From contig NZ_CP120679.1 in NCBI RefSeq assembly GCF_029537375.1, forward strand, positions 3,267,501 to 3,331,500: a DNA stretch of 64,000 bases, given 5' to 3'. This stretch comes from Bacillus sp. HSf4 (GTDB lineage Bacteria > Bacillota > Bacilli > Bacillales > Bacillaceae). The position numbers and the translations under genes were made by a program. Within the stretch, counting starts at the first letter, position 1, and every line of letters begins with the position of its first letter. Below the pieces are notes generated by a model, which saw only the letters and a list, made by a program, of their open reading frames with translations, searched no databases and was not told where the DNA came from. Of the stretch, positions 33,537 to 42,795 are shown piece after piece.

Positions 33537-33554
33537 CAGGTGATCGCCTCGCTT

Positions 33555-33881
33555 CTATTTCTGGATCTTGTAAAGTTTTTGGAGCTCTTTATCTGTTTCA
33601 TACATTTTTTCCGCTGCATAGTTGACAATCTGGGCGGCCATCGCGTAATTATCCATGAGCTCCATTGTTTTCCCGAGAATCTCCGGGTAGCTTTCAATCG
33701 TTTTCAATGCTTTTCCAGCTTTATAAAATTTAGAATTCGTCAATTTTTGAATTTCCGGCTGAACACCCTCTGTGTAAATCTCGCAAATGCTTTGCAGTTT
33801 ATTTGAAATGTTGATCATTTCCTCAAACTCCAGTTGGATGTTTGTGCCTCCGCCGCCAGAACCTGCGCTTTCCGCATTCAT
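33555..33881 (-). CDS. small helical type VII accessory protein
   Basis: 108 aa, helical after a Gly/Ser-rich start, FEEMINISNKLQSICEIYTEGVQPEIQKL then YAMAAQIVNYAAEKMYETDKELQ, the size and pattern of WXG100-like partner proteins though no W-x-G is present. The ATG at 33881 overlaps the previous gene's stop by four bases and has GGGAGG upstream. Directly precedes the toxin gene, so it probably chaperones or co-exports it. Confidence 0.7.
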   Translation of the reverse strand: MNAESAGSGGGGTNIQLEFEEMINISNKLQSICEIYTEGVQPEIQKLTNSKFYKAGKALKTIESYPEILGKTMELMDNYAMAAQIVNYAAEKMYETDKELQKLYKIQK

Positions 33882-34585
33882 ACCATCGCCCTCCCTGCTC
33901 TGAAGTTCATGTGAAGCGCGTCGAAAATCCGATTGTTCATGATGTAAAGGCTGATCCATTCATATCGTTCATTTAACGGATCGATGCAAATAAAATCTTC
34001 ACCCTTTGTGAAATACAGGCTGGTTGTTTGAAAACCAGGGTCTGTCAGGTTTTGAACTGCAGCAAACTTGAATGTTTCAACAGCCAGGACCTCTCTTTGG
34101 TCGAGATCCATCGCCCTCACTTCCGCTTTTTCATCGGGATTCATCGGTTTTGTTAAAAAGGTCCGGTCTTTTTCCCGCGGCTCTCTCATGAAAAAGGACA
34201 CTTTTGAAATCAGCGATAAATAAACTTCCCGCTTTTCCAAAAAGTCCAATGTGTAGGCTGTGCCAGGGGTGATTTCTGTTAATGCGATGACGCGGTCTTC
34301 GTCGTCCGGCAGAAAAGCGCACATCACATTATTGAAACGCACGTATTCTTTGCTTTCGTGATAGTGTTTCAGCATTTCCGTCAGCAAAAAAGCAGCATGT
34401 GTCAAATCTCCTTTTTCTGTCAGGATGCCCTTTCGAATGAGGCCGTCCTTAGCCGTCACCGCGCAATCGGGCTCAACCAGTGCGAGCTGTTCGCGCTCGG
34501 GAAGGCCGAATATGTATGATACTTCGGCCGCTCCAGCCAAAGCGTAGAGCTCAGCCGCTGTCAGCGTATCTATTTTCACCTGCAT
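33878..34585 (-). CDS. DUF5081-like protein of the type VII toxin operon
   Basis: 235 aa soluble mixed alpha/beta protein (LTAAELYALAGAAEVSYIFGLPE start, YFTKGEDFICIDPLNERYEWISL near the end). It resembles DUF5081 proteins found in LXG and related toxin loci, possibly EspG-like chaperones; this family call is tentative. Sits between two WXG100-like genes and overlaps the next one by four bases, supporting a single operon. Confidence 0.6.
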   Translation of the reverse strand: MQVKIDTLTAAELYALAGAAEVSYIFGLPEREQLALVEPDCAVTAKDGLIRKGILTEKGDLTHAAFLLTEMLKHYHESKEYVRFNNVMCAFLPDDEDRVIALTEITPGTAYTLDFLEKREVYLSLISKVSFFMREPREKDRTFLTKPMNPDEKAEVRAMDLDQREVLAVETFKFAAVQNLTDPGFQTTSLYFTKGEDFICIDPLNERYEWISLYIMNNRIFDALHMNFRAGRAMV

Positions 34586-34604
34586 GTCCGTTCCCCTTCC
34601 ATGT

Positions 34605-34949
34605 TTATAGGCTTTGTATATCCTTCACTTCGCTGAGCTTTGAAAAATCGCCGATGTGTTTTTCTAAATGCTTCAAAGAAGACGTATGATCTTTCAATGC
34701 CTTTTTCATATCTGCATTTAAATCAATAATCAGTTCAAGATAGCTCAGAAAAGCATCACGCGTTTTTCCGCTCCATCTACCGCTCTCAACATATGATTTT
34801 AATTCGTTCGCCTTGTTCAGCGAGTCGCTGACATGCTTTTCGATTGCTTTTGCATGGGCAAGAGCTTCAGCCGCTCCGTTATGGGAAATTTCCACGGCTT
34901 CTCCGCTTACTTTCGACTTGGCAGTATTATAGTTGTAATATCCGTACAT
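34605..34949 (-). CDS. WXG100/DUF5344-like type VII protein
   Basis: 114 aa helical hairpin protein with a W-S-G turn (VESGRWSGKTRDAFLSYL) at the centre, the diagnostic feature of WXG100 secreted partners. It resembles B. subtilis YwqI by size and position after a YwqH-like gene. A purine-rich site (GGAGGG) precedes the ATG. Probably forms a heterodimer with another small protein of the operon to target the toxin to the YueB/YukB secretion machine, which is not in this window. Confidence 0.72.
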   Translation of the reverse strand: MYGYYNYNTAKSKVSGEAVEISHNGAAEALAHAKAIEKHVSDSLNKANELKSYVESGRWSGKTRDAFLSYLELIIDLNADMKKALKDHTSSLKHLEKHIGDFSKLSEVKDIQSL

Positions 34950-34967
34950 GATCCGCCTTTCCCTCCT

Positions 34968-35330
34968 TTAGCCCTTTTTCTCTTCAGCTTCCGCTTTCGC
35001 TTTATAATGCTCCCACTTGCTTTTGGCCTTCGTCTTAGCGTGTTGAATATCATCGAGCATATCGTCAAAATGCTTGATCAATTTCTTTAGATCGGCATCT
35101 TTTTCATGACGGGTGTCCTCAAATTCATGAGAAGGAATTTTCATGTCTGGCAGATTGCTCGTCTTATAACTGTTCTTTGTCGATTTAACATCCGATAATT
35201 CGGTTTTGACTTCGCTTTCTTTATCAGCCAAATAGTCATATAAATCTTTATACTGATCCCGTTTGCGTTCATTTTCCGTGTAGGAAATGTGCAAAAAGTT
35301 ACCTGCTGAATCCCAAAAACTTTCGCCCAC
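34968..35330 (-). CDS. YwqH/DUF5082-like type VII accessory protein
   Basis: 120 aa, almost entirely helical and charged with a coiled-coil pattern (KDLYDYLADKESEVKTELSDVKSTKNSYKT). Resembles DUF5082 (YwqH), a chaperone-like partner of LXG toxins. First gene of the operon. The GTG at 35330 has AAAGGAG 8 nt upstream. Family call by length, order and pattern. Confidence 0.65.
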   Translation of the reverse strand: MGESFWDSAGNFLHISYTENERKRDQYKDLYDYLADKESEVKTELSDVKSTKNSYKTSNLPDMKIPSHEFEDTRHEKDADLKKLIKHFDDMLDDIQHAKTKAKSKWEHYKAKAEAEEKKG

Positions 35331-35718
35331 GGCAGCGGCTCCTTTCGATTCTACTAGTCAATAAAAACTATTTTCCTCTAGTGGATGATATTGTAATAGG
35401 TTAATTTTACATGAAGGTCCTATATGAATGAATAGGTTAAATGAATCGTTTTTATGAAACGAATGAGATCATAGGCCTATTTACTAAGGATAAAGGATTA
35501 GTCTTATTATCCTTTTTCACTTTATTCCCGAGGCCATTTCTTCATGCTCTGATCCGTGTATTTTTGATGTCAACACAGCTAAAGACGCATTTTCAAACTT
35601 GAAAAACAGGGATAAACGAGCGCTTCTTCTAATCATTTCCTGAGAAATATTTTTCTTATAAAGGACATTACAGTATAATGGAATTATTCGATTAGACACC
35701 GTGAAAGGAGAAAGCGTC
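35331..35718. other. AT-rich intergenic region between divergent genes
   Basis: About 390 bp without a supported gene. It must hold the promoter of the toxin operon (minus) and of the zinc-ribbon gene (plus), but neither shows a clear consensus. Low G+C content fits acquired DNA. Confidence 0.5.
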
Positions 35719-35928
35719 ATGAGTGAACAGAAAGGATGCATCAAGTGCGGGAGTACGGAAGCCGGCCAGAAGGAAATTGCAGCCACAGGCACCGGACTTT
35801 CCAAATTGTTTGATGTGCAGAATAACCGTTTTCTCGTCGTTTACTGCAAAAAATGCGGCTATTCTGAGCTTTACAATAAAGAGTCATCAACAGCGGGAAA
35901 CATTCTCGATTTGTTTTTTGGAGGATAA
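35719..35928 (+). CDS. small zinc-ribbon protein
   Basis: 69 aa with two Cys pairs, GCIKCGST near residue 6 and YCKKCGYSELY near residue 45, and a C-terminal ILDLFFGG. It fits a bacterial zinc-ribbon family of nucleic-acid-binding type (pfam09855-like, tentative). AAAGGAG lies 9 nt before the ATG at 35719. Single gene ended by a terminator. Confidence 0.78.
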   Translation: MSEQKGCIKCGSTEAGQKEIAATGTGLSKLFDVQNNRFLVVYCKKCGYSELYNKESSTAGNILDLFFGG

Positions 35929-35957
35929 AGAGACTCATGAAAGTGAGTCTCTTTTTT
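35927..35957 (+). terminator. terminator after the zinc-ribbon gene
   Basis: AAAGAGACTCA / TGAGTCTCTTTTTT, strong stem with T-run. Confidence 0.88.
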
Positions 35958-36011
35958 ATGTTGCCAGCAGAAAATAAAGGCTATAAACACCAAGTGAACG
36001 GATAGCTGACG

Positions 36012-36215
36012 CTAAAACACGATCGCCAAAAACAAGCTTCCGCTGGAATGGCGATGAAAGGAGAAGAGAACTGTGACAGACAAGAGGATGCCGATCACAA
36101 AATCAACCAGCCAAAAGGTCCCCAATATGTTAAACGGTCTGGCATATCGAAATAAATAATTTGTGATATAGAAAAGATTCAGGATCAGGAAGACGGCTAA
36201 AATGGCTTTCTTCAC
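36012..36215 (-). CDS. small membrane protein, function unknown
   Basis: 67 aa from a GTG start, two hydrophobic segments (about residues 3-20 and 34-53). The ribosome-binding site (GGCGGG, close to the start) is poor. Not recognised. It follows the phosphatase gene by 40 nt on the same strand and could be co-transcribed. Confidence 0.5.
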   Translation of the reverse strand: MKKAILAVFLILNLFYITNYLFRYARPFNILGTFWLVDFVIGILLSVTVLFSFHRHSSGSLFLAIVF

Positions 36216-36255
36216 ATTCCCGCCACTTTCTATATTTGGAATTTACATGATTTTA

Positions 36256-37755
36256 TCACCCTTTTCCACCAATGTCAGCGGCGTTTTCGGTTTCGACCAA
36301 ACGGATGATCCACTCCTTCACATCGACGAGCCTGTTATATTTCGGCAGAGAGTCCGTTCCGGTGATGATCATCGGGATAAGAGAATCCTGTTTGTGCAAA
36401 GCACCGTGGCTGGCGCCGCCGACGTGTGTCGGTGAACCTTCGCCGATAAATTCATATCCGGGCTTTGCGCTGACGATGAGATAATCGCCTTCATGTGAAA
36501 AAAACGATGAGTGGAGCCGCGCCAGCGCATCCGGAAACCGGCCGAAGGTGATGCTGTCATTTTGGAGCGTCAAATCCAAAACGTCAGGATCGCCTTCAAG
36601 CGTCCATGTTTGTCCATATTCATCTGCGGCAGCGCCGCCCGGTTTGAATGTCAGCTTTCCTTCACGGTCACCCGAGACGACCTCGATGGCGTTCGCGTCA
36701 TTTTTCCATGCGATGACGTCGATTCTCGCGTCTTTCTCCAGAATGGCAGCCAGCTGTTCCAGTGAAAGCTTTCGTTTGTCCAGCGTGTATATAAAGGCCA
36801 TTCTTTCGTTGACAGCAAGGACGATTTGATCATCCGCCGCCACGCCTTTTTTTAATTTGACGATTTGATAGCGATCCAAAAGACCTCTTAAATCGATCAA
36901 TGCTTCTGTCTTCGTTTTGCTGATCCAGGCCTGTCCGTTGTCGCCCAAAATGATCCAAATATAATTCCTTAATGCATCTTCCCTTGACCGAAAGCTGTTT
37001 AAGATGTTTTGGACGTGCCGGTCGACTTTGGCCACTCCCTTGACATCAAATCTCCCGTTTTTATGTACATGCTGATCAAGGTCGGGAAAATAGACGAGGG
37101 TAAGCGGAGGAACTGTGTTTGAATCGATGAGATGGTTTAATTCGTTAACCGAGAAGCGGTCATTGAAGCCGAATTTTTTCAACAGTGATCGGTTCCGCGG
37201 ATTGATTTTGGAAAAGCCTCCGTATGAAAACAGCTGCGGCGCATTGATATTCAACATCTGATTCAGACCTGTGATCCATGAAAACAGCGCGGGAACATGC
37301 AGATAGCCATCCCTGGCGCCCCTGTGCATCAGCGCATTGATGGAGCATGTGTCGATCCCTTTTTCGGCAAGCTCTTCATGAACGGTTTTCACTTGTTTGC
37401 TTAAATGCGTCTGATTCAGGTTGTAAAAAACGTCTTTTGCAGATCGTTTGATGCCCAGTTTCAGCAGTTCTCTGACATGGCTTCCATAATTGATAATCCG
37501 CCTCTCCTGTTTGTTATACCAAACGAGCCCAGGCACTTTATGCCCGTCACAATTGACACCTGTCAAAAGTGTGCTGTCAACATTGACTGACATTGTCGGA
37601 AACGGGCTGACGACCTCCGGTTCATATCGGCCGTTTTCAAGAAAAAACTTGAAGGCGGGAGCCTGACCGCTTTTAACGGCTTCCTTTAGGGGCTCATCCA
37701 TCAAAGAATCGACAAGCAGCATGATGACGGGTTTGCTTCGGCTTTCAGATCTCAT
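36256..37755 (-). CDS. alkaline-phosphatase-superfamily protein (nucleotide pyrophosphatase/phosphodiesterase-like)
   Basis: 499 aa. The metal-site segments of the superfamily are present: VIMLLVDSLMDEPL near residue 12, nucleophile region FPTMSVNVDSTLLTG near 53, PDLDQHVHKNG near 230, ILGDNGQAWI near 279 and GGASHGALH near 455. It would hydrolyse a phosphate mono- or diester; substrate unknown. The ATG at 37755 has AAAGGAGATG upstream; a longer frame overlaps the previous gene. It follows a YkoN-like glycosyltransferase by 16 nt, suggesting a joint role in lipid or envelope glycan metabolism. Confidence 0.82.
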   Translation of the reverse strand: MRSESRSKPVIMLLVDSLMDEPLKEAVKSGQAPAFKFFLENGRYEPEVVSPFPTMSVNVDSTLLTGVNCDGHKVPGLVWYNKQERRIINYGSHVRELLKLGIKRSAKDVFYNLNQTHLSKQVKTVHEELAEKGIDTCSINALMHRGARDGYLHVPALFSWITGLNQMLNINAPQLFSYGGFSKINPRNRSLLKKFGFNDRFSVNELNHLIDSNTVPPLTLVYFPDLDQHVHKNGRFDVKGVAKVDRHVQNILNSFRSREDALRNYIWIILGDNGQAWISKTKTEALIDLRGLLDRYQIVKLKKGVAADDQIVLAVNERMAFIYTLDKRKLSLEQLAAILEKDARIDVIAWKNDANAIEVVSGDREGKLTFKPGGAAADEYGQTWTLEGDPDVLDLTLQNDSITFGRFPDALARLHSSFFSHEGDYLIVSAKPGYEFIGEGSPTHVGGASHGALHKQDSLIPMIITGTDSLPKYNRLVDVKEWIIRLVETENAADIGGKG

Positions 37756-37771
37756 GGATTCATCTCCTTTC

Positions 37772-38905
37772 TTATACGTGAGCATTCCCTAAATCGGGCC
37801 GGTTATGAATAATCCTTTCGAGTATTTCGCTGATGTCCAGGTCCGACTTTTCTTGCAGATATTGACTGACATTCGCCTGGAAACGAGTGAGGCTTTCTTT
37901 CGAGCGAAAAAAAGAAAGCAGCTGTTCTTCGATCGGCTGTTTGTTCCCGTCCTTCAGCTCAATGACAAGGTTCCGTTTCTTCAGCAAGTTCATGTTCATT
38001 TCCTCCTGCCCCGGCAGCGCATGATAGATGAAAGCCGGAAGCTGTTTTTCAATGCATTCGCTGATCGTAACACCTCCGGGCTTTGTGATCATTCCCGAAG
38101 CCCGTTCGTATAAGCGGTTCATCTCAGACTTGCTCTCAATATAGGGAAAGGCTTGGATCAAGGGATGGTTTAAGCTGTTGACATAACGGTAGAGCTTTCG
38201 GTTTTTTCCGCATAGAATGTGATAGGCGACATCTCCTTTTGGCGAGAGCTCCCGCACGAGCTTAAAAATACCGCCCACCCCCATGCTTCCGCCGGTAATC
38301 AGCATGTTGTAAAACGGTTTTTTCTCGCTATGACGGACGGTTTGATCCTGCGCTTTGTAGGCGCGGTGAACCGGTATGCCGGTTAGAAAAATCTTCTCTT
38401 CATCAACTCCTTCGGACAAGAGCTGCTCTTTAATATCTTTGATCGGCGCAAAGTGATAATCAATATGCTCCCTGCCCCAGATCCGGTTGACGAAAAAGTC
38501 GGTATAGACGTTGACGACTTTCATGTTTGGAAATTGACCTTTCAGCTTGTTTAATAAATAAGAGGGCAATGCGTGCGTACAAAACACAATATCCGGCTGT
38601 TTATCTTCGATCATCTGCTTCATGCTTTTTAAAAAGATCAGTTCATACATGAGGTGGCGCCGATACGTCTCATGGCTCCCGCAGGCAAGGATGTGATAGA
38701 CGGAGCTGTAGACTTTCGGGAAGTATTGTATCCATTTTAAATACGCCGCGGAGGAAACCTTTTCAAGGCGCCGATATGTATGTGAAAAAATATCAATTGT
38801 CTCAGAGTGGTGCGCTTTCAGGCTCAGCTCGGCCTGAAGTGAATCGGCAACATGATGATGACCTGTTGAAATGCTGAGAAAAGGGAAAATCAGTGCCGTT
38901 GTCAT
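37772..38905 (-). CDS. ykoN: YkoN-like glycosyltransferase (GT28/MGDG-synthase type)
   Basis: 377 aa GT-B enzyme like UgtP and MGDG synthases. N-terminal FLSISTGHHHVADSLQAEL acceptor-binding segment; C-terminal donor site with GMITKPGGVTISECIEKQLP, typical of the family. It probably transfers a sugar to a membrane lipid. The ATG at 38905 has GGAGG 9 nt upstream. Synteny with the ykoP- and ykoQ-like genes next door supports the YkoN name, known from B. subtilis. Confidence 0.8.
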   Translation of the reverse strand: MTTALIFPFLSISTGHHHVADSLQAELSLKAHHSETIDIFSHTYRRLEKVSSAAYLKWIQYFPKVYSSVYHILACGSHETYRRHLMYELIFLKSMKQMIEDKQPDIVFCTHALPSYLLNKLKGQFPNMKVVNVYTDFFVNRIWGREHIDYHFAPIKDIKEQLLSEGVDEEKIFLTGIPVHRAYKAQDQTVRHSEKKPFYNMLITGGSMGVGGIFKLVRELSPKGDVAYHILCGKNRKLYRYVNSLNHPLIQAFPYIESKSEMNRLYERASGMITKPGGVTISECIEKQLPAFIYHALPGQEEMNMNLLKKRNLVIELKDGNKQPIEEQLLSFFRSKESLTRFQANVSQYLQEKSDLDISEILERIIHNRPDLGNAHV

Positions 38906-39008
38906 TTCAAGGTCCTCCATTTCAGATGATAAATGTTTTCCATTTATATTTTGAAATAATCCAGCCAAAATATAAGTGAATTTTTTGAAGCGAAAGGAAG
39001 GTGACAAC

Positions 39009-39557
39009 TTGAGAAGCTGTTTTTTGTCAATATGGAGTGTGATTGACCCGTTTTATTATTTTTTTTCCAGACTGACGCTGATCGATAAAAACAAAAGAAG
39101 CATTTTTCGCGTCCGTTTGACGAAGTATAAAGGGATCGATGTGATATTAAGCGATGGAACGGTGATTAAAAAGAACGATGTTCTCATTAAAATTCATCTG
39201 CATAATATTAAACTGATCAAAGAGCTGCAAAATATCGAAAGCGCTGTCAGAAGGGGAATTATCATTTATCAAAAGGCTTGCGTATCGATGCCGATTCTGG
39301 CACAATATGTAAAAAGCCATAAGCACACTGATCAAATCAAAGGGATCATCGGCATAACAACGCTGCACAAAGGTGTTGAACGGCTCGGATTTGAAGCGGT
39401 TGAGCCTGCCAATAAGTTTTACAGGACATTTAAGAAACTCACGCAAATCCCGATTTTATTTTTAATGACAAAGCAATTTTCTTTTCGCAACATCCCGCCA
39501 TCCCATTATTTGTTTATCTCAAAAGAAAAACTGTTTCATTCCTACCTTCAAAAATAA
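39009..39557 (+). CDS. ykoP: YkoP-like protein
   Basis: 182 aa from a TTG with GGAAGGTG 6 nt upstream. N-terminal WSVIDPFYYFFSRLT and central KNDVLIKIHLHNIKLIKELQNIESAVRRG match the small YkoP family. Function unknown. Divergent from the ykoN-like gene and convergent with ykoQ. Confidence 0.72.
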   Translation: MRSCFLSIWSVIDPFYYFFSRLTLIDKNKRSIFRVRLTKYKGIDVILSDGTVIKKNDVLIKIHLHNIKLIKELQNIESAVRRGIIIYQKACVSMPILAQYVKSHKHTDQIKGIIGITTLHKGVERLGFEAVEPANKFYRTFKKLTQIPILFLMTKQFSFRNIPPSHYLFISKEKLFHSYLQK

Positions 39558-39558
39558 C

Positions 39559-39600
39559 AAAAAAGAGACCGATGCTATGCAGCAGCCTCTTCTTTTTATG
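39559..39600. terminator. bidirectional terminator between ykoP and ykoQ
   Basis: AAAAAGAG / CTCTTCTTTTT with an inner GCT/AGC arm. Confidence 0.7.
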
Positions 39601-40411
39601 AAATATGATGGAATGTCACTTCCGGCCTGCTTCCGATGCGGATGTTGGCTCCGGTCTGGCCCAATCCTTCACTGATATAAAAAGGTTTATCATGATGATA
39701 GTGCAAGCCTTTGATCATATTCATTCGCACAAGCTTTCCCATCTTCACGAGATGATAAGGCTTCGGCCAATGAATTTGTCCGCCGTGAAAATGCCCTGAC
39801 AAAAGGTAGTCGAAGTGAAATTCCTTCATATCAAGCACAACATTCGGATCGTGCGTCAGTACGAGATGATAGCCGTCTTTTACCCCTTTATATGAGTCTC
39901 GGACATTGCTTCTTTTTGTACTGTAGTCATCAATGCCGATAATGTTTAATACCTCGCCTTCCACTTCTATGGAGACGTGTTTGTTTTGCAGGGTGACACA
40001 TCCGTTTTCCTCCAGAACGCTTTTCAGCTTTTGAAAATGTTCACCTTTCAAGACGTAGTCATGGTTCCCGAACACGGCATACATCCCGTAGGCCGGCTTG
40101 AGCTCCCGCAACGCTTTCAAGTACTGAATCAGCTTGGGAATGCTTCGTTTTCGATCAAGAAAATCGCCTGTCAACGCGATCAGATCGATTTGTTTTTTGC
40201 CGGCAAGATCAACAATCTTTTCCGGAGAGATCGAAATGTTTTCTAAATGAAGATCTGATAGATGCAGGATGTTCAGCTTTTTTTTGAACGTCTTTGCATG
40301 TGTCCGGTTGACGGTAATCGTGTTGACTTTCACATCTTTTGTATTGTGATTCGCTTTATATAAAATAGGAATCATTCCTAATATCAACAATAAGAGTACA
40401 ATGATAAACAT
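39596..40411 (-). CDS. ykoQ: YkoQ-like metallophosphoesterase
   Basis: 271 aa membrane-anchored calcineurin-like phosphoesterase. One N-terminal transmembrane helix, then the complete dimetal motif series: LSDLHLEN, ALTGDFLDR, FGNHDYV, LTHDPN and SGHFHGGQIHWP. Enzymes of this YkuE/YaeI-like group hydrolyse lipid A or UDP-sugar-like phosphoesters; substrate here unknown. GGGAGGAG precedes the ATG. Confidence 0.86.
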   Translation of the reverse strand: MFIIVLLLLILGMIPILYKANHNTKDVKVNTITVNRTHAKTFKKKLNILHLSDLHLENISISPEKIVDLAGKKQIDLIALTGDFLDRKRSIPKLIQYLKALRELKPAYGMYAVFGNHDYVLKGEHFQKLKSVLEENGCVTLQNKHVSIEVEGEVLNIIGIDDYSTKRSNVRDSYKGVKDGYHLVLTHDPNVVLDMKEFHFDYLLSGHFHGGQIHWPKPYHLVKMGKLVRMNMIKGLHYHHDKPFYISEGLGQTGANIRIGSRPEVTFHHIS

Positions 40412-40497
40412 AACAACATCTCCTCCCTCTTACTAGTATAGTAAGCCGGCAGGATGTTTGATAGTGGGAAATAATAGTATATCAATCTATTGACCTA

Positions 40498-40531
40498 TAT
40501 AAAAAACCGATTTCTCTTCGGAAATCGGTCT
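40498..40531 (-). terminator. uppP terminator
   Basis: Minus strand GACCGATTTCC / GAAATCGGTTTTTT; overlaps the uppP stop region. Confidence 0.85.
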
Positions 40532-41360
40532 AAAGAAATAAAATGAACAGGAGAATGCCGAGAATGATCCGATAAATCGCAAACGGAACGAGCTTAATTT
40601 TATTGATCAGTCTGAGGAAAAAACGGACGACGAAAAGGGCAACCACAAAAGCGCTGATAAATCCCGCGATAAAAAACGGGAGAACGTCCGCGCTTAAGAA
40701 TTCGCGGTTTTTAATCAAGGAAAGCAGGCTTGCCCCCATCATGATCGGGATCGCCATAATGAACGTGAAATCGGCGGCCGCTCTGTGATTTAATCCGAGA
40801 ATGACACCGCCCGAAATCGTTGAGCCTGACCGGGAAAAGCCCGGCCAAAGCGCCAGACATTGAAACAGCCCCATACCAAGCGCCTGTTTGTATGTCATTC
40901 TGTCGACTGAGTCAGTCGTAGATTTCCGTTTATTGATCACATCCGCAATCAGCATCAGAACCGCCCCTGCGATGAGTCCGACGGCGACGGTGCGGACGGA
41001 GAACAGGTACCGGTCAATATAATCCTCGAATAAAAACCCAAGCACTGCGGCGGGAACGAGCCCGACGGCGATTTGTGCGAGCGACAGCCGGCTGCCTTGC
41101 TTCTGCTCCTCCGTGATGTTTTTCTTCATGCCGAGCAGATTGAGAATCCGGTCTTTGAAGACGATGGCGACGGCCAGAATGGAGCCGAGCTGAATCACAA
41201 CTTTAAAGGTGTTGGCCGCTTCCGGAGTAAGCAGCTCTTTTGACTTGAGCCACAGATCATCGGCGATGATCATATGCCCTGTTGACGAGACAGGCGCATA
41301 TTCAGTGAGCCCTTCAACAATTCCCAACATAACGGCGACAATAAGATCCCAAAAATTCAT
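40530..41360 (-). CDS. uppP: Undecaprenyl-diphosphatase
   Basis: 276 aa polytopic BacA/UppP enzyme that recycles the lipid carrier for peptidoglycan and teichoic acid by dephosphorylating undecaprenyl pyrophosphate, and gives bacitracin tolerance. Signatures: EGLTEYAPVSSTGHMII near residue 17 and LWPGFSRSGSTISGG near 170. Length equals B. subtilis UppP (YubB). Confidence 0.96.
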   Translation of the reverse strand: MNFWDLIVAVMLGIVEGLTEYAPVSSTGHMIIADDLWLKSKELLTPEAANTFKVVIQLGSILAVAIVFKDRILNLLGMKKNITEEQKQGSRLSLAQIAVGLVPAAVLGFLFEDYIDRYLFSVRTVAVGLIAGAVLMLIADVINKRKSTTDSVDRMTYKQALGMGLFQCLALWPGFSRSGSTISGGVILGLNHRAAADFTFIMAIPIMMGASLLSLIKNREFLSADVLPFFIAGFISAFVVALFVVRFFLRLINKIKLVPFAIYRIILGILLFILFL

Positions 41361-41447
41361 ATGTCATTCCTTTCTCTTTTTTCGCATCTCACGGCGCGAA
41401 ATTGGAAACCTGTCCTTATCAGCATTTATATTGTTCGTTTCCGGGGT

Positions 41448-42599
41448 TTATGTTTGGTCTTCTTCTGTTTTTTCATACAGGTGTGAACGCTGTTTAAACC
41501 ACTCAAACAGATGGATGACAATGACTTTGATGACGGCATATCCCGGAATGGCAAGGATGACGCCGATGACGCCGAACAGCTTGGCGGCCGTCAGCAACAC
41601 AAAAATGATCGTCACCGGATGGATATGCAGATTTTTCCCCATGATCTGCGGCGAAATAAATTTGCCTTCAAACAGCTGGACAACGGTCCAGACGATAATC
41701 AGCTTCACAAGCATAAACGGGGATGTCACAAGGGCGATAATAATCGCCGGCGTGATCGCAATCGTCGGCCCGAGATACGGGACAATGCTCGTACATGCTG
41801 CGACAACCGCCAAAAGAGAAGCATATTCAAGGCCGATGATCATATACCCAATGAACAAAAGACAGCCGATGCAAAAGCTGACGATGATCTGTCCCCTGAT
41901 GTAGGAGCTTAAGCGGTGGTTCATCTCAGACATCATGACATACGTCTGTTCTCTTAAACGGACCGGGACGACTTTCAAAATAAACAACGGCAGTTTTTTG
42001 CCGTCCTTCAGCAAGTAAAACAGGATAAAAGGCACGGTCACAATGGAGATAACGACTTCGGTCACAGCCCCGATAAAGGTTCCCACACCGGTGAACGTAC
42101 TGTTTAAAATACTTGTTGCCTGATCGGATAATTTTCCGGCCAGATCCGTCAGGTTAATATTCAGCGTCTGCTGCACTTGGTTGAAAAACCGGCTTCCGAT
42201 CAGCTGTTTAATTTGATCCTCGACAATGTGGACATACCTTGGAAAATTGTTGACGAGGCTCATAATCTGTTCCTTCAAAAACGGGATGACCGAGACGATC
42301 GAGATCGTAATCAAACCGATGATCACGATGTAAAGAAGGAGTATCGAATACACTCTCTTCACTTTTTTCCGTTCCAAAAAATCGACGATCGGATTTAGCA
42401 GATAATAGACAACGCCTGTCAGCACAACCGGCAGAGCGACCGTCTCGATGAGAACAATAAAAGGTGTGAAGACAAATGAAGCTTTCGTAAATACTAGGAT
42501 GTTCAGTCCGATCAGCAGCAGGACAAGCAAAAACAACACGAATTTATTGTCTAAGAAAAACTTTTTAAACCTGCCGCCCCACATTTGCAATGATTCCAT
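41448..42599 (-). CDS. yubA: AI-2E/PerM-family transporter, YubA-like
   Basis: 383 aa membrane protein of the AI-2 exporter-like superfamily (eight helices, large central loop, [20 protein letters not shown] motif near residue 285). Some relatives export autoinducer-2, others are Na+/H+ antiporter-like; specificity here unknown. It lies next to uppP as yubA and yubB do in B. subtilis. GGAGG precedes the ATG. Confidence 0.85.
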   Translation of the reverse strand: MESLQMWGGRFKKFFLDNKFVLFLLVLLLIGLNILVFTKASFVFTPFIVLIETVALPVVLTGVVYYLLNPIVDFLERKKVKRVYSILLLYIVIIGLITISIVSVIPFLKEQIMSLVNNFPRYVHIVEDQIKQLIGSRFFNQVQQTLNINLTDLAGKLSDQATSILNSTFTGVGTFIGAVTEVVISIVTVPFILFYLLKDGKKLPLFILKVVPVRLREQTYVMMSEMNHRLSSYIRGQIIVSFCIGCLLFIGYMIIGLEYASLLAVVAACTSIVPYLGPTIAITPAIIIALVTSPFMLVKLIIVWTVVQLFEGKFISPQIMGKNLHIHPVTIIFVLLTAAKLFGVIGVILAIPGYAVIKVIVIHLFEWFKQRSHLYEKTEEDQT

Positions 42600-42795
42600 G
42601 GCGTTCCTCCATTAACGTCGTTTAAATAGATTGTACACTATTGCTTCTGTACTGAAAAATAAAAACCGTGCATTTTGGTCTTTTTTTCCGCTTGTTCATC
42701 AAGATGGTGATCAAGTGTTTCCGACTTTTGTCTTCCGGCTGCAAAACAAAACGCGGTATACTATTCTTATATCACCTGCAGAGGGGGAAATGAGC

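Noticed and set aside
35517..35804. 95-codon minus-strand frame
   Set aside because: Overlaps the start of the zinc-ribbon gene on the other strand, lacks a ribosome-binding site and has no motif.
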